Shown in pieces: positions 8,256 through 17,344 of a stretch of 64,000 bases of DNA (positions are counted from its first letter, which is position 1; the number at the start of each line of letters is the position of its first letter). This stretch comes from Clostridia bacterium (lineage in GTDB: Bacteria > Bacillota > Clostridia > Oscillospirales > QAKW01): the NCBI GenBank assembly GCA_017464525.1, contig JAFTZM010000008.1, forward strand, positions 54,109 to 118,108. Direction: 5' to 3'. The notes beneath the pieces were generated by a model. The model did not search any database. It was not told the DNA's origin and saw only the letters and a program-made list of their open reading frames with translations. The translations under genes were made by a program, and so were the position numbers.

Positions 8256-9338
8256 TTAATATTTGGCAACGATGGCCTGCATCTGGTCCTGCTTTTCTTC
8301 CATTTCCTGCACCAGCTTAAACTGGGTGCGGGCTCTTACCAGGTTGTGCTCCGGGTAGTCGCACTTAAAGTAAACATCGCCGTTCAGGTAATCGGCCAGG
8401 AAGCGGATGCCGCATTCCAGGGTCATCATCCAGGCACCGGTGGGGAGGAGATCCTTCTCGGCAGGGGAAAGCACATTGTGGCATCCCTCCAGGAACCCTT
8501 GGGTGTAGGCATCGAAAAGCTCCAGATCCAGCTGAACCTTGGATAGATCCTTTTCATCCTCGGCGGCGGTGGAGGCCCCGTAGCGGATGGAGTCGCCGAA
8601 ATCAAAGATGGCCTGGCCGGGCATCACGGTATCCAGATCAATGACGCAAATGCCTTCTCCGGTTTCGGGATCCAGCAAAACGTTGTTCAGCTTGGTGTCG
8701 TTGTGGGTGACGCGCAGAGGAAGTACACCTTGCTCCTGAAGATCCATTACAATGGCGGAGGAGTCTTCTCTTGCCAAGGCAAATTCCACTTCCTCCTTCA
8801 CCGTTTCTAACCGGCCGGAGGCATTCTTCTCGATGGCCTCATGCAGCTGCTTCATTCGGGCGGGGGTGTCGTGAAAATGAGGGATGGTTTCGTGGAGTGT
8901 TTCTGCCGGGTAGGATCCCAGCAACGCTTGAAACCGGCCAAAGGCCTTGCCACTGGCGTAAAAGTCTCGGGGGCTCCGGGCGGCATTCAATGCCATCAGA
9001 TCGCTCTGAAACCGATAGGCCCGCCATGCCCCTTCAGGCCCGTTGTAATATAGATCGCCGTCTTTGGTTTGGATGAAGGTCAGAGTCTCCCGATTGGGAT
9101 TGCCGCCCTGCTCCACGATCCGTTTTTTGAGAAACTCTGTAACACCAAAAACATTTTCCATCAGTCCTTGGGGATCGGTGAAAACATAGGTGTTCATTTT
9201 CTGTAGAATATACTGGGTATTCTTTTTGGAGGTCAGCAGCAGCGTCTCGTTGATGTGGCCGCTGCCAAAAGGCTCGGTTTTTACCACCTCGCCGTCAAAG
9301 GCAAAGGACTCGATCACCTTCTGGAGTTCATTCATCAT
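8256..9338 (-). CDS. Aminoglycoside phosphotransferase-fold sugar kinase (NahK-like)
   Basis: 360 residues. On the minus strand GGGAGG lies nine bases before the ATG at 9338, four bases after the upstream gene's stop. The protein has a kinase-like fold: a glycine-containing N-lobe (EPFGSGHINETLLL), the catalytic loop VTHNDTKLNNVLLD (H-x-D-x4-N) and the metal-binding IDLDTVMPG. The N-lobe and the catalytic loop resemble N-acetylhexosamine 1-kinases (NahK/LnpB) within the APH family (PF01636). It is translationally coupled to a sugar-phosphate nucleotidyltransferase, so the pair probably phosphorylates a free sugar at C1 and then activates it. The actual sugar cannot be read from sequence. Choline or homoserine kinase activity is a less likely alternative. 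Confidence 0.8.
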   Translation of the reverse strand: MMNELQKVIESFAFDGEVVKTEPFGSGHINETLLLTSKKNTQYILQKMNTYVFTDPQGLMENVFGVTEFLKKRIVEQGGNPNRETLTFIQTKDGDLYYNGPEGAWRAYRFQSDLMALNAARSPRDFYASGKAFGRFQALLGSYPAETLHETIPHFHDTPARMKQLHEAIEKNASGRLETVKEEVEFALAREDSSAIVMDLQEQGVLPLRVTHNDTKLNNVLLDPETGEGICVIDLDTVMPGQAIFDFGDSIRYGASTAAEDEKDLSKVQLDLELFDAYTQGFLEGCHNVLSPAEKDLLPTGAWMMTLECGIRFLADYLNGDVYFKCDYPEHNLVRARTQFKLVQEMEEKQDQMQAIVAKY

Positions 9339-9342
9339 GAAA

Positions 9343-10266
9343 TCATACCTCCCAAAGCTTCTCGGGGTAGACACCCGCATCCTTCAATGCCCGAATGCCT
9401 GCCTCTACCGTGGGCTTATCCTCTTTATAGGTGACGCCAAACCACTTGGCATCGCTGTGCAGCACCTGAACGGTAGCCTTGCCCTCATGAAGCAGCTCGT
9501 CTACCACAACAGGCAGGAAAAATTCGCCTTTTAACGGATTTTTTTCAACGGTTTCTTTGAGAAAAACAGGAAATTTTTCGTCCAAAGCACGCAGATATGC
9601 GAGAGGAAAACCCCACATATTCATGGAGACCGGTGCCGTATTGGAGACTGGTACAAAGGTTTCTCCGCCATCCTCGGAGTAATGGGCTTGCCCGTCGATC
9701 TTCTGAATCATGGTACGCTCATCGATCTTTTGCAGATAGCCATCCTCGCTGACCTGGCAAACACCTCGGGCTACATGGCCGTTATCGGTCAGGGTGTTTT
9801 CCAGTACATAGCCCACCATGGAGATCTTCATGGGATCGGCTTCACCGGACTCCTTCAGAAAATCATAAAGCTGCACAAAGGCATCTCTGCCGTAAAAATC
9901 GTCGGCGTTGATCACCGCGAAGGGTGCGTCCAGCACGTCCTTGCAGCAAAGGATGGCATGGCCGGTGCCCCAAGGCTTTACCCGCTCCGCGGGGATCTGG
10001 ATCACCGGGGGGATCTTATCCAACTCCTGGAACACATAATGCACTTCGGCGATCTTTTCGATCCGTTTGCCGATCACTTCCTTGAAATCCTTTTCGATCT
10101 GTTTTTTGATAACAAAAACGAATTTCTTAAAGCCGGCCTTCATAGCATCGTAAACAGAATAGTCCATGATGATGTTTCCGTGGGGATCCACCGGATCGAT
10201 CTGCTTGAGCCCGCCGTAGCGGCTGCCCATACCTGCAGCCATGATGACTAAAATAGGTTCATTCAT
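9343..10266 (-). CDS. Sugar-1-phosphate nucleotidyltransferase
   Basis: 307 residues. AGGAGG upstream on the minus strand fits the ATG at 10266, so a longer in-frame start at 10302 is rejected. The protein begins with the nucleotide-binding signature VIMAAGMGSRYGGLKQIDP and has the metal-binding NADDFYG motif, both typical of the NTP_transferase family (GlmU/RmlA/GalU fold). Family members join a sugar 1-phosphate to UTP or another NTP with release of pyrophosphate. It is first in a two-gene operon with the NahK-like kinase, matching kinase-transferase pairs in hexosamine or galacto-N-biose salvage (for example lnpB-lnpC of bifidobacteria), but no phosphorylase is beside it. Nucleotide and sugar specificity are not assigned. 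Confidence 0.82.
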   Translation of the reverse strand: MNEPILVIMAAGMGSRYGGLKQIDPVDPHGNIIMDYSVYDAMKAGFKKFVFVIKKQIEKDFKEVIGKRIEKIAEVHYVFQELDKIPPVIQIPAERVKPWGTGHAILCCKDVLDAPFAVINADDFYGRDAFVQLYDFLKESGEADPMKISMVGYVLENTLTDNGHVARGVCQVSEDGYLQKIDERTMIQKIDGQAHYSEDGGETFVPVSNTAPVSMNMWGFPLAYLRALDEKFPVFLKETVEKNPLKGEFFLPVVVDELLHEGKATVQVLHSDAKWFGVTYKEDKPTVEAGIRALKDAGVYPEKLWEV

Positions 10267-10309
10267 AAGAAATGCTCCTCCTGATAGGTTGTTTTTATTC
10301 ATATTATAT

Positions 10310-10338
10310 ATTATATCATTAAAATGTGTATCTGTAAA
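10310..10338 (-). promoter_or_regulatory. Promoter of the nucleotidyltransferase-kinase operon
   Basis: On the minus strand TTTACA (10333-10338) and TATAAT (10310-10315) are separated by 17 bases, a near-consensus housekeeping promoter about 40 bases before the start codon. Confidence 0.82.
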
Positions 10339-10480
10339 GCCACGAAAAGTACAGTTTTGGTCATGTGATCTATATTTTGATGAAAATCCGGGCCAAGCCC
10401 TATAAATTGTGGTTTGTGCAGAATGACAGAAATGTCCGAAAAAACTTTGTGAAAAAGGGAAAATTTTTTCAAAAAAATGC

Positions 10481-10509
10481 TTGCATTTCTTGATTGGTTA
10501 TGGTATTAT
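10481..10509 (+). promoter_or_regulatory. Main promoter of the S10-spc-alpha operon
   Basis: TTGCAT (10481-10486), a 17-base spacer and TATTAT (10504-10509). It lies about 310 bases before rpsJ and is divergent from the promoter at 10310-10338. Confidence 0.8.
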
Positions 10510-10515
10510 ATACAG

Positions 10516-10821
10516 GCTGACTTCGGATGCGACGAAGCGGGAGGTGGCCATAGCGCCGTGTTTTCCCCGGCGTTTATGGGGAATTTCCGCTGAGCAAGTC
10601 CGGCTAAAAGCCGGGCGAAATGAGAGGAAAACAAAGAGCCGTTCTTCTGGAACTGCGCGGGTCTGCCGTGTAAGCCGCTTTTGAGAATGGGAACTTTGTG
10701 CGGGTTTTTAAAACCCGATTTTATTTAACACAGCCGTGAAACACCCGGGTGTGTTGTGAAAGAATTTCCGTCAAAGTTGCTGAATCCCAAAAGTCAAATT
10801 TAAAAAGGAGGCTACTCAAGA
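10516..10821 (+). promoter_or_regulatory. Long structured 5' leader of the ribosomal operon
   Basis: About 300 untranslated bases between the promoter and rpsJ. Visible hairpins include TCCGGCTAAAAGCCGGG near 10590 and an attenuator-like CGGGTTTT / AAAACCCG stem at 10701-10717 followed by ATTTTATTT. A further GC-rich inverted repeat (ACACCCGGGTGT) lies near 10742-10753. A 67-codon frame inside has no family features. The arrangement fits ribosomal-protein feedback through transcription attenuation; which protein binds is not evident. Confidence 0.55.
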
Positions 10822-11127
10822 ATGGCTGAAAAAATCCGCATCAGAATTAAGGGCTACGATTCCACTCTCGTGGATCAGGCTGCTCAGAAGATTCTGGAAA
10901 CTGCTCAGAGAACCGGCGCCGTTGTATCCGGCCCCATCCCTCTGCCCACCAAGAAAGAGGTTGTGACCATCCTGCGTGCTGTTCATAAGTACAAGGATTC
11001 CAGAGAGCAGTTCGAAAGAAGAACTCATAAGCGCCTGATCGACATCGTGAAGCCCGCCGCCAAGACCGCTGAGGCTCTGGCAAGCGTGGAACTTCCTGCC
11101 GGCGTTGAGCTTGAAATCAAGCTGTAA
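10822..11127 (+). CDS. rpsJ: 30S ribosomal protein S10
   Basis: 101 residues, the usual length. S10 sits in the head of the small subunit and also acts as NusE in antitermination. Recognised by the N-terminal [20 protein letters not shown] and by the central [21 protein letters not shown] block. AAAGGAGG lies ten bases before the ATG. It is the first gene of the operon and follows a long leader, which is consistent with control of the whole cluster from here. Confidence 0.98.
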   Translation: MAEKIRIRIKGYDSTLVDQAAQKILETAQRTGAVVSGPIPLPTKKEVVTILRAVHKYKDSREQFERRTHKRLIDIVKPAAKTAEALASVELPAGVELEIKL

Positions 11128-11195
11128 GTAAAACGCTCGGGTGAGAAGGTCATGTTGGTGAAAACCAACCAATAACCATTATGGAGGTAAGTAAA

Positions 11196-11834
11196 GTGAA
11201 GAAAGGTATTATCGGTAAGAAGATCGGAATGACTCAGGTTTTCGATGAAGTTGGTAACGTTATTCCGGTTACAGTAATTCAGGCTGGTCCCTGCACTGTT
11301 GTTCAGAAGAAGACCGTTGAGAACGACGGCTACTCTTCCCTGCAGCTGGGCTATCAGGATCTGGCCGAAAAGAAGGTCACCAAGCCTATGAAGGGTCACT
11401 TCGAAAAGGCCGGTGTGGCTGCTAAGAAGGTACTCAAAGAGTTCCGTCTGGAAGATGCAGATAATTATAATGTAGGTGATGTGATCACTGCTGACGCTTT
11501 TGAAGTGGGCAGCTGTGTGGACGTGACCGGTATTTCCAAGGGTAAGGGCTTCGCCGGTACCATCAAGAGATACAACGGTCAGCGCTCCGGTCCTATGACC
11601 CACGGTAGCGGTCCTATCCATCGCCATGCAGGCTCCATGGGCGCTTGCTCTTCTCCCTCCCGTATCTACAAGGGTAAGAAGATGCCCGGTCACATGGGTG
11701 CCGTGAAGGTAACTGTTCAGAATCTCGACGTAGTAAAGGTCGATGTTGAGAATAATCTTTTGGTTGTTAAGGGTGCGATCCCCGGCCCCAAGGGCTCGAT
11801 CGTAACCGTAAAGAACACCGTTAAAAATGGTTAA
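11196..11834 (+). CDS. rplC: 50S ribosomal protein L3
   Basis: 212 residues. The start is a GTG at 11196: the in-frame ATG at 11181 overlaps the GGAGG (11183-11187) that serves as the ribosome site, and the family normally begins [15 protein letters not shown]. The extended loop [14 protein letters not shown], which reaches toward the peptidyl-transferase centre in known ribosomes, is intact. L3 is one of the two proteins that start 50S assembly. It lies 68 bases after rpsJ and 18 before rplD. Confidence 0.97.
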   Translation: MKKGIIGKKIGMTQVFDEVGNVIPVTVIQAGPCTVVQKKTVENDGYSSLQLGYQDLAEKKVTKPMKGHFEKAGVAAKKVLKEFRLEDADNYNVGDVITADAFEVGSCVDVTGISKGKGFAGTIKRYNGQRSGPMTHGSGPIHRHAGSMGACSSPSRIYKGKKMPGHMGAVKVTVQNLDVVKVDVENNLLVVKGAIPGPKGSIVTVKNTVKNG

Positions 11835-11852
11835 GTAAGGGGGATAAATTAA

Positions 11853-12473
11853 ATGGCTAATGTAGACGTATTTGATATGAGTGGCGCTAAGGTGTCCACC
11901 ATGGACCTGAACGAATCCATTTTTTGCGTAAATGTAAATGAAGCTGCTATGCATATGGCAGTAACCAATTATCTGGCCAATCAGCGTCAGGGCACTCAGT
12001 CCGCTCTGACCCGTGCAGAAGTATCCGGCGGCGGCATCAAGCCCTGGCGTCAGAAGGGTACCGGCAGAGCCCGTCAGGGTTCTACCCGCAGCCCTCAGTG
12101 GACCCACGGCGGTATCGTATTCGCTCCCAAGCCCCGCGACTATCGCTTTAGCATGAACAAGAAGGTCAAGAAGCTGGCTCTTCTGAGCGCCATCTCTTCC
12201 AAGCTGGCCGAGGGCAAGCTCATCGTTCTGGATAAGATCGATATGGAAGAATACAAGACCAAGACGGTTGTTGGCATGATGAAGGCTCTGAATGTTGAGA
12301 ACGCTCTGGTGGTAAACAATGTGACCAACCTCTTCTTTGTGAAGAGCGCTGCAAACATCCCCGGCGTTACCGCTGCTCGCGTAAACACCATCAACACCTA
12401 CGAGATCCTGAAGCATGACACTCTGATCCTGACCCAGGATGCCGTTAAGCAACTTGAGGAGGTTTATGCATAA
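11853..12473 (+). CDS. rplD: 50S ribosomal protein L4
   Basis: 206 residues. L4 lines the nascent-peptide exit tunnel with a long basic loop, seen here as GGGIKPWRQKGTGRARQGS. In enterobacteria L4 is also the feedback repressor of the S10 operon; whether it plays that role with the leader at 10516 cannot be told. A GGGGG-containing ribosome site precedes the ATG. Its stop overlaps the rplW start by one base. Confidence 0.97.
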   Translation: MANVDVFDMSGAKVSTMDLNESIFCVNVNEAAMHMAVTNYLANQRQGTQSALTRAEVSGGGIKPWRQKGTGRARQGSTRSPQWTHGGIVFAPKPRDYRFSMNKKVKKLALLSAISSKLAEGKLIVLDKIDMEEYKTKTVVGMMKALNVENALVVNNVTNLFFVKSAANIPGVTAARVNTINTYEILKHDTLILTQDAVKQLEEVYA

Positions 12474-12766
12474 TGAAATCTAATTACGATGTTATTATGA
12501 AACCCATTGTCTCCGAAAAATCTATGGCTTCCATGCAGGATAAGACCTATGTTTTCCAGGTTGCAAAGGATGCCAACAAGATCGAGATCAAAAATGCGGT
12601 TGAGGAAATCTTCAAGGTTTCCGTTGAAAAGGTTACCACTGTGAATGTAAGTGGTAAGGAAAAGAGAATGGGCGTCCATGTCGGCAAGACTGCTGCCTGG
12701 AAGAAAGCCTATGTGAAGTTGACTGCTGATTCAAAGACCATCGAGTTCTTTGACGGCATGATGTAA
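12473..12766 (+). CDS. rplW: 50S ribosomal protein L23
   Basis: 97 residues. L23 lies at the tunnel exit and docks trigger factor and the signal recognition particle. Recognised by [20 protein letters not shown] near the N-terminus and by the conserved [19 protein letters not shown] region. The ATG shares an A with the rplD stop codon (TAATG), indicating coupled translation; GAGGAGG inside the end of rplD is the ribosome site. Confidence 0.97.
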   Translation: MKSNYDVIMKPIVSEKSMASMQDKTYVFQVAKDANKIEIKNAVEEIFKVSVEKVTTVNVSGKEKRMGVHVGKTAAWKKAYVKLTADSKTIEFFDGMM

Positions 12767-12779
12767 GGAGGAGAACGTT

Positions 12780-13613
12780 ATGGCAATGAAAACTTATAAA
12801 CCTACTTCTCCGGCCAGACGCCAGATGAGCAATGTAGACTACAGCTGCCTCTCCAAGGACGCTCCCGAGCGCTCCCTGCTGACTACCGTTAAGAAGAACG
12901 CCGGTAGAAACAGCTATGGCCGCATCACCGTTCGCCATCAGGGCGGCGGTAACAAGGTGAAGTACAGAATCATCGATTTCAAGAGAAACAAGATGGATGT
13001 TCCTGCTACCGTAACCTCTATCCAGTATGACCCCAACCGTACCGCTTTCATCGCCCTGCTGCAGTATGAGGACGGTGAAAAGGCTTACATTGTATGCCCC
13101 GAAGGTCTGAGCGTTGGTGATACTGTGATCTCCAGTGCAACTGCCGATATCAAGCCCGGCAACGCACTGCCTATCGAAAACATCCCTGTTGGTACCGTTA
13201 TCCATAACATCGAGCTGTACCCCGGTAAGGGTGCTCAGCTGGTTCGTTCCGCCGGTAACAGCGCTCAGCTGATGGCGAAGGAAAACGGCTACGCTCAGGT
13301 TCGTCTGCCCTCCGGCGAAGTTCGCCTGGTTCGGCTGAACTGCATGGCTACCATCGGTGTTGTATCCAATGGTGAGCACGCAAACGTTTCTATCGGTAAG
13401 GCCGGCAGAAAGCGTCATATGGGTATCCGTCCTACCGTTCGCGGTTCTGTTATGAACCCCTGCGATCACCCCCACGGTGGTGGTGAAGGTAAGTCTCCCA
13501 TCGGCCGCAGCGGCCCTGTGACTCCCTGGGGTAAGCCCACTCTGGGTTACAAGACCAGAAGCAAGAAGGCCAAGACCGACAAGTTCATTGTGAAGCGTCG
13601 GAATGCGAAGTAA
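12780..13613 (+). CDS. rplB: 50S ribosomal protein L2
   Basis: 277 residues, full length. L2 binds domain IV of 23S rRNA and is needed for subunit joining and peptidyl transfer. The conserved C-terminal [19 protein letters not shown] segment, which contains the functionally important His, is present, as is the N-terminal RNA-binding fold ([17 protein letters not shown]). AAGGAGG precedes the start. It sits 13 bases after rplW and 22 before rpsS. Confidence 0.98.
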   Translation: MAMKTYKPTSPARRQMSNVDYSCLSKDAPERSLLTTVKKNAGRNSYGRITVRHQGGGNKVKYRIIDFKRNKMDVPATVTSIQYDPNRTAFIALLQYEDGEKAYIVCPEGLSVGDTVISSATADIKPGNALPIENIPVGTVIHNIELYPGKGAQLVRSAGNSAQLMAKENGYAQVRLPSGEVRLVRLNCMATIGVVSNGEHANVSIGKAGRKRHMGIRPTVRGSVMNPCDHPHGGGEGKSPIGRSGPVTPWGKPTLGYKTRSKKAKTDKFIVKRRNAK

Positions 13614-13635
13614 TCTGGAAGGAGGAATTTGAACA

Positions 13636-13908
13636 ATGAGTAGAAGTGTTAAAAAGGGACCTTTTGTTGATCCTAAGCTTTTAGCAAGAATTCAAGCGAT
13701 GAATGAAACCGGCGAAAAGAGAGTTCTCAAGAGCTGGTCCAGAGCATCCACCATCTTTCCGGAGTTTGTAGGCCATACGATCGCTGTTCACGATGGCAGA
13801 AAGCATGTGCCTGTATATGTAACCGAGGATATGATCGGTCATAAGCTGGGTGAGTTCGCTCCCACCAGAACCTTTAAGGGCCATGCAGGCTCCAAGACCA
13901 CTAAGTAA
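13636..13908 (+). CDS. rpsS: 30S ribosomal protein S19
   Basis: 90 residues. S19 forms part of the 30S head with S13 and contacts the A-site region. Recognised by [12 protein letters not shown] at the start and by the conserved [27 protein letters not shown] block (here [19 protein letters not shown]). A perfect AAGGAGG ribosome site lies upstream, and another AAGGAGG after its stop serves rplV. Confidence 0.97.
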   Translation: MSRSVKKGPFVDPKLLARIQAMNETGEKRVLKSWSRASTIFPEFVGHTIAVHDGRKHVPVYVTEDMIGHKLGEFAPTRTFKGHAGSKTTK

Positions 13909-13922
13909 GGAGGAAAAGAATA

Positions 13923-14255
13923 ATGCAAGCAACTGCACATTTGAAATATCTCAGAATTTCTCCTCGTAAGGTCAGCGTGGTTCTGGATCTGATCCGCAAC
14001 AAGCCCGCCAAATACGCAGTAGCAATTCTGCAGAATACCAATAAAGCCGCTTCTGAGCCTGTTTGCAAGCTGCTCAAGAGCGCAATGGCCAACGCCGAAA
14101 ACAATCACGGTATGGACGTTGATAAGCTGGTCGTAGCTAAGGTCTACGCCTGCCCCGGTCCTATCCTGAAGAGAATCATGCCCAGAGCACAGGGCAGAGC
14201 GTTCCGCATCAATAAGCGGACCTCTCACGTGACTATTGTATTGGAGGAGGCGTAA
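13923..14255 (+). CDS. rplV: 50S ribosomal protein L22
   Basis: 110 residues. L22 has a long beta-hairpin that, with L4, narrows the exit tunnel; macrolide-resistance changes arise there in other bacteria. Recognised by LKYLRISPRKVSVVLDLIRNK and the C-terminal GRAFRINKRTSHVTIVLEE. The predicted tip region (IMPRAQGRAFRI) looks normal. It lies 14 bases after rpsS and three before rpsC. Confidence 0.97.
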   Translation: MQATAHLKYLRISPRKVSVVLDLIRNKPAKYAVAILQNTNKAASEPVCKLLKSAMANAENNHGMDVDKLVVAKVYACPGPILKRIMPRAQGRAFRINKRTSHVTIVLEEA

Positions 14256-14258
14256 AAA

Positions 14259-14933
14259 ATGGGTCAGAAAGTAAATCCCCACGGCCTGAGAGTCGGGGTT
14301 ATCAAAAACTGGGATTCCAGATGGATCGCTGCTGACGGTAAGGTCGGCGACCTGATCCTGGAAGACTACAAAATCCGTGAGTTCCTGAAGAAAAAGCTGT
14401 ATGCCGCCGGTATCCCCGATATCGAGATCGAGCGTACTGCTGAAGGAAACAGCATCCGCATCTTCCTGCATTGCGCAAAGCCGGGCCTGGTTATCGGCCG
14501 CGGCGGTGCCGAGATCGAGAAGCTGAAGAAGGAACTGATGGATATGACCGGTAAGAAGGTCAACATCAATATCGTTGAGGTCAAGAACATGGACACCAGC
14601 AGCCAGCTGGTTGCAGAGTCCATTGCTCAGCAGCTGGAGAAGCGTATTGCTTTCCGCCGCGCTATGAAGAAGGCCATCGGCAACACCATGAGAACCGGCG
14701 CTAAGGGTATCAAGGTTATGGTATCCGGCCGTCTGAACGGTGCTGAGATCGCCAGAAGCGAATGCTATCACGAGGGTACTATTCCTCTGCAGACTTTGAG
14801 AGCTGACATCGACTACGGTTTCACCGAGGCAAACACTACCTACGGTAAGATCGGCGTTAAGGTCTGGATCTACAAGGGTGAGATCCTGAACGATGTGAAG
14901 AAGGCTCCTAAAAAAGAAGGAGGAGCTAAGTAA
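14259..14933 (+). CDS. rpsC: 30S ribosomal protein S3
   Basis: 224 residues. S3 forms part of the mRNA entry channel. The type 2 KH domain is visible as [18 protein letters not shown], and the C-terminal domain by [12 protein letters not shown] and [16 protein letters not shown]. The N-terminus [20 protein letters not shown] is standard. GGAGG inside the end of rplV serves as ribosome site, and its stop overlaps the rplP start by one base. Confidence 0.98.
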   Translation: MGQKVNPHGLRVGVIKNWDSRWIAADGKVGDLILEDYKIREFLKKKLYAAGIPDIEIERTAEGNSIRIFLHCAKPGLVIGRGGAEIEKLKKELMDMTGKKVNINIVEVKNMDTSSQLVAESIAQQLEKRIAFRRAMKKAIGNTMRTGAKGIKVMVSGRLNGAEIARSECYHEGTIPLQTLRADIDYGFTEANTTYGKIGVKVWIYKGEILNDVKKAPKKEGGAK

Positions 14934-15361
14934 TGTTAATTCCTAAGAGAGTAAAATACAGAAGAGTACAGAGAGGCCGCATGAAGGGTAAAGCTTCCCG
15001 CGGCAACACCATCGCTTACGGTCAGTATGGTCTGCAGGCTCTGGAGCCCGCTTGGATCACCAACAATCAGATCGAGGCCGCCCGTATTGCGATGACCCGT
15101 TACCTCAAGAGAGGCGGACGGGTATGGATCAAGATCTTCCCCGACAAGCCGGTAACTGCTAAGCCTGCTGAGACCCGAATGGGTTCCGGTAAAGGTTCTC
15201 CCGAGTACTGGGTAGCCGTAGTAAAGCCGGGCCGCATCCTCTTTGAGATCGCGGATGTCCCCGAAGAGCTGGCACGTGAGGCTATGCGCCTCGCTATGCA
15301 CAAACTGCCTATCAAGTGTAAGTTTGTTGTGAAGGAAACTGAAGGTGGTGACGAAGAATGA
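14933..15361 (+). CDS. rplP: 50S ribosomal protein L16
   Basis: 142 residues. L16 helps position A-site tRNA. The family signatures [19 protein letters not shown] and [19 protein letters not shown] are complete. The ATG overlaps the rpsC stop (TAATG) with AAGGAGGAG just upstream, and its own stop overlaps the rpmC start by four bases, so the three genes are translationally linked. Confidence 0.97.
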   Translation: MLIPKRVKYRRVQRGRMKGKASRGNTIAYGQYGLQALEPAWITNNQIEAARIAMTRYLKRGGRVWIKIFPDKPVTAKPAETRMGSGKGSPEYWVAVVKPGRILFEIADVPEELAREAMRLAMHKLPIKCKFVVKETEGGDEE

Positions 15362-15558
15362 AGGCTAATAAAGTAAGAGAAATGAACGCAGAAGAACTGA
15401 ATATCAAGCTCAACGACCTGAAGAAGGAGCTTTTTAACCTGAAATTCCAGCACGCTACCAATCAGTTGGATAATCCCCAGCGGATTGCCGCTGTTAAGAA
15501 GGACATCGCTCGTGTTAATACGATTCTTCGTGAGCTTGAGCTCCGTGAGTCCAAGTAA
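15358..15558 (+). CDS. rpmC: 50S ribosomal protein L29
   Basis: 66 residues, the usual small size. A two-helix protein near the tunnel exit. Recognised by [31 protein letters not shown] helices with the following [18 protein letters not shown]. The ATG lies inside the end of rplP (ATGA overlap). Confidence 0.96.
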   Translation: MKANKVREMNAEELNIKLNDLKKELFNLKFQHATNQLDNPQRIAAVKKDIARVNTILRELELRESK

Positions 15559-15580
15559 GCTTTAAAGGAGTGATATGAAC

Positions 15581-15835
15581 ATGGAAAGAACTTTGAGAAA
15601 GACCCGCGTTGGCGAGGTTGTAAGCGATAAGATGGATAAAACCATCGTCGTAGCCATTAAAGACAATGTAAAGCACCCCTTGTACAAGAAGGTTATCAAG
15701 ACCACCTACAAGCTGAAGGCTCATGATGAGAATAACGAGTGCGGCATTGGCGATACTGTTGAGGTTATGGAAACCAGACCTCTTTCCAAGGATAAGAGAT
15801 GGCGCCTTGTTCGGATTATCGAGAAGGCTAAATAA
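15581..15835 (+). CDS. rpsQ: 30S ribosomal protein S17
   Basis: 84 residues from the ATG at 15581, which lies ten bases after GGAG (15567-15570) and gives the usual family start [20 protein letters not shown]. An alternative ATG two codons earlier (15575) is only four bases from the ribosome site. S17 is an OB-fold protein and a primary binder of 16S rRNA. The conserved DKTIVVAI and HPLYKKVI segments are present. It lies between rpmC and rplN with short gaps. Confidence 0.95.
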   Translation: MERTLRKTRVGEVVSDKMDKTIVVAIKDNVKHPLYKKVIKTTYKLKAHDENNECGIGDTVEVMETRPLSKDKRWRLVRIIEKAK

Positions 15836-15854
15836 TTTAAAGGAGGACTAAGTC

Positions 15855-16223
15855 GTGATACAGCAACAAACTTATCTTAAAGTTGCCGACAATACCGGTG
15901 CTAAAGAGTTGATGTGCATCCGTGTACTTGGCGGTACGAGAAGAAGATACGCAGGTATTGGCGATGTAGTTGTTTGCTCTGTTAAGAAGGCTGCTCCCGG
16001 CGGCACCGTGAAAAAGGGTGACGTTGTGAAGGCCGTTATCGTTCGCACTGTTAAAGGCATCAAGAGAGCTGACGGCTCCAGCATCCGTTTCGACGAGAAC
16101 GCTGCCGTTATTATTCGTGATGATAAAAACCCCAGAGGTACCCGTATCTTTGGGCCTGTAGCCAGAGAGCTGCGTGATAAGGATTATACCAAGATCCTGT
16201 CCCTCGCTCCTGAGGTACTGTAA
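15855..16223 (+). CDS. rplN: 50S ribosomal protein L14
   Basis: 122 residues, exactly the usual length, starting with GTG after AAAGGAGGA. L14 forms intersubunit bridges and is the target of the silencing factor RsfS. Recognised by [18 protein letters not shown] and the C-terminal [20 protein letters not shown]. The GTG start is unusual among its neighbours and shared only with rplC. Confidence 0.97.
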   Translation: MIQQQTYLKVADNTGAKELMCIRVLGGTRRRYAGIGDVVVCSVKKAAPGGTVKKGDVVKAVIVRTVKGIKRADGSSIRFDENAAVIIRDDKNPRGTRIFGPVARELRDKDYTKILSLAPEVL

Positions 16224-16242
16224 GAGTGGAGGTGCGATCAGA

Positions 16243-16575
16243 ATGAACAAACTGCATGTTAAAAAAGGTGATACCGTTCTGGTGATCTCCGGTGCTTCCA
16301 AGGGCCTGAAGGGTAAGGTTCTGGAAGTTAGCCCCAAGGAGGGCAAGGTTATCGTGGAGAAGGCCAACATGGTCATCAAACACGTGAAACCCCGCCGCCA
16401 GGGTGAGCCCGGCGGCCGTGTAGAGGCTGAAGGTGCAATCTACGCTTCCAAGGTGCAGGTCGTATGCCCCAAGTGCAAGACCGCCGGCCGTATGGGCCAC
16501 ACCATCGTTGAGGAAGGCGGCAAGAAGGTTGCCAAGCGTGTCTGCAAGAACAAAGATTGTGGCGAAATTTTCTAA
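16243..16575 (+). CDS. rplX: 50S ribosomal protein L24 with Cys-rich C-terminus
   Basis: 110 residues; GGAGG ten bases upstream fixes the ATG at 16243. The KOW motif is in the first third (KGDTVLVISGASKGLKGKV), followed by HVKPRRQGEPGGRVEAEGAI. The C-terminal part carries CPKC and CKNKDC, a four-cysteine set that could hold zinc; this is seen in a subset of bacterial L24 proteins. L24 is an assembly-initiating protein that binds the 5' end of 23S rRNA. Confidence 0.96.
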   Translation: MNKLHVKKGDTVLVISGASKGLKGKVLEVSPKEGKVIVEKANMVIKHVKPRRQGEPGGRVEAEGAIYASKVQVVCPKCKTAGRMGHTIVEEGGKKVAKRVCKNKDCGEIF

Positions 16576-16590
16576 GGAGGAGTAAGAATT

Positions 16591-17130
16591 ATGTCTAGAA
16601 TGTCTGAGCTTTACAGCAAAGAGATCGCTCCCGCCCTGATGAAGAAATTCGGTTACAAGAGCGTGATGCAGATCCCCAAGCTGGATAAGATCGTGATCAA
16701 CGTTGGCTGCGGCGATGCCAAGGACAACGCAAAGGTTATCGATAATGTATGTGCCGAGCTGGCACTGATCACCGGCCAGAAGGCCGTTGCTACCAAGGCC
16801 CGCAAGTCCGTTGCGAACTTCAAGGTTCGTGAGGGCATGAACATCGGCGCTAAGGTTACTCTCCGCGGCGAAAGAATGTACGAGTTCCTGGACAGACTGT
16901 TCAACATCGCTCTGCCCCGTGTGCGCGACTTCCGCGGTATTAATGCCAACGGCTTTGATGGCCGCGGCAACTATGCTTTCGGTATCAAGGAACAGCTGAT
17001 TTTCCCTGAGATCCAGTACGATAAGGTAGAAAAGATCCGTGGTATGGATATCGTTTTCGTTACCACTGCTACTACCGATGAAGAAGCAAAAGAGATGCTG
17101 ACTCTGTTCGGCGCTCCTTTTGAGAAGTAA
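16591..17130 (+). CDS. rplE: 50S ribosomal protein L5
   Basis: 179 residues, full length. L5 binds 5S rRNA in the central protuberance. Recognised by [16 protein letters not shown], the conserved [21 protein letters not shown] block and [27 protein letters not shown] precedes the ATG; rpsZ follows after 15 bases. Confidence 0.98.
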   Translation: MSRMSELYSKEIAPALMKKFGYKSVMQIPKLDKIVINVGCGDAKDNAKVIDNVCAELALITGQKAVATKARKSVANFKVREGMNIGAKVTLRGERMYEFLDRLFNIALPRVRDFRGINANGFDGRGNYAFGIKEQLIFPEIQYDKVEKIRGMDIVFVTTATTDEEAKEMLTLFGAPFEK

Positions 17131-17145
17131 GAGGGGGAATTTATA

Positions 17146-17331
17146 ATGGCTAAGAAATCTATGATCTTAAAGCAGCAAAAGAACCAGAAATTCTCCACGA
17201 GAGAGTACAACAGATGCAAGATCTGCGGCCGTCCTCACGCTTATCTGCGTAACTACGGCATCTGCAGAATTTGCTTCCGTGAACTGGCTTACAAGGGCCA
17301 GATTCCCGGTGTAAAGAAATCCAGCTGGTAA
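17146..17331 (+). CDS. rpsZ: 30S ribosomal protein S14, zinc-binding type Z
   Basis: 61 residues. The short, zinc-containing form of S14 is shown by two CxxC pairs (CKIC and CRIC) in the C-terminal half and the ending PGVKKSSW. S14 is in the 30S head. Many Gram-positive bacteria also have a zinc-free copy elsewhere under Zur control; none is in this window. Confidence 0.97.
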   Translation: MAKKSMILKQQKNQKFSTREYNRCKICGRPHAYLRNYGICRICFRELAYKGQIPGVKKSSW

Positions 17332-17344
17332 GGAGGAGCACACA

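Noticed and set aside
10481..10684. 67-codon frame in the S10 leader
   Set aside because: It starts on the promoter -35 element itself, so it cannot be wholly transcribed from that promoter, and its translation resembles no protein.
11025..12452. 475-codon open frame on the minus strand opposite rplC and rplD
   Set aside because: The + strand genes are certain; the antisense frame has no family features.
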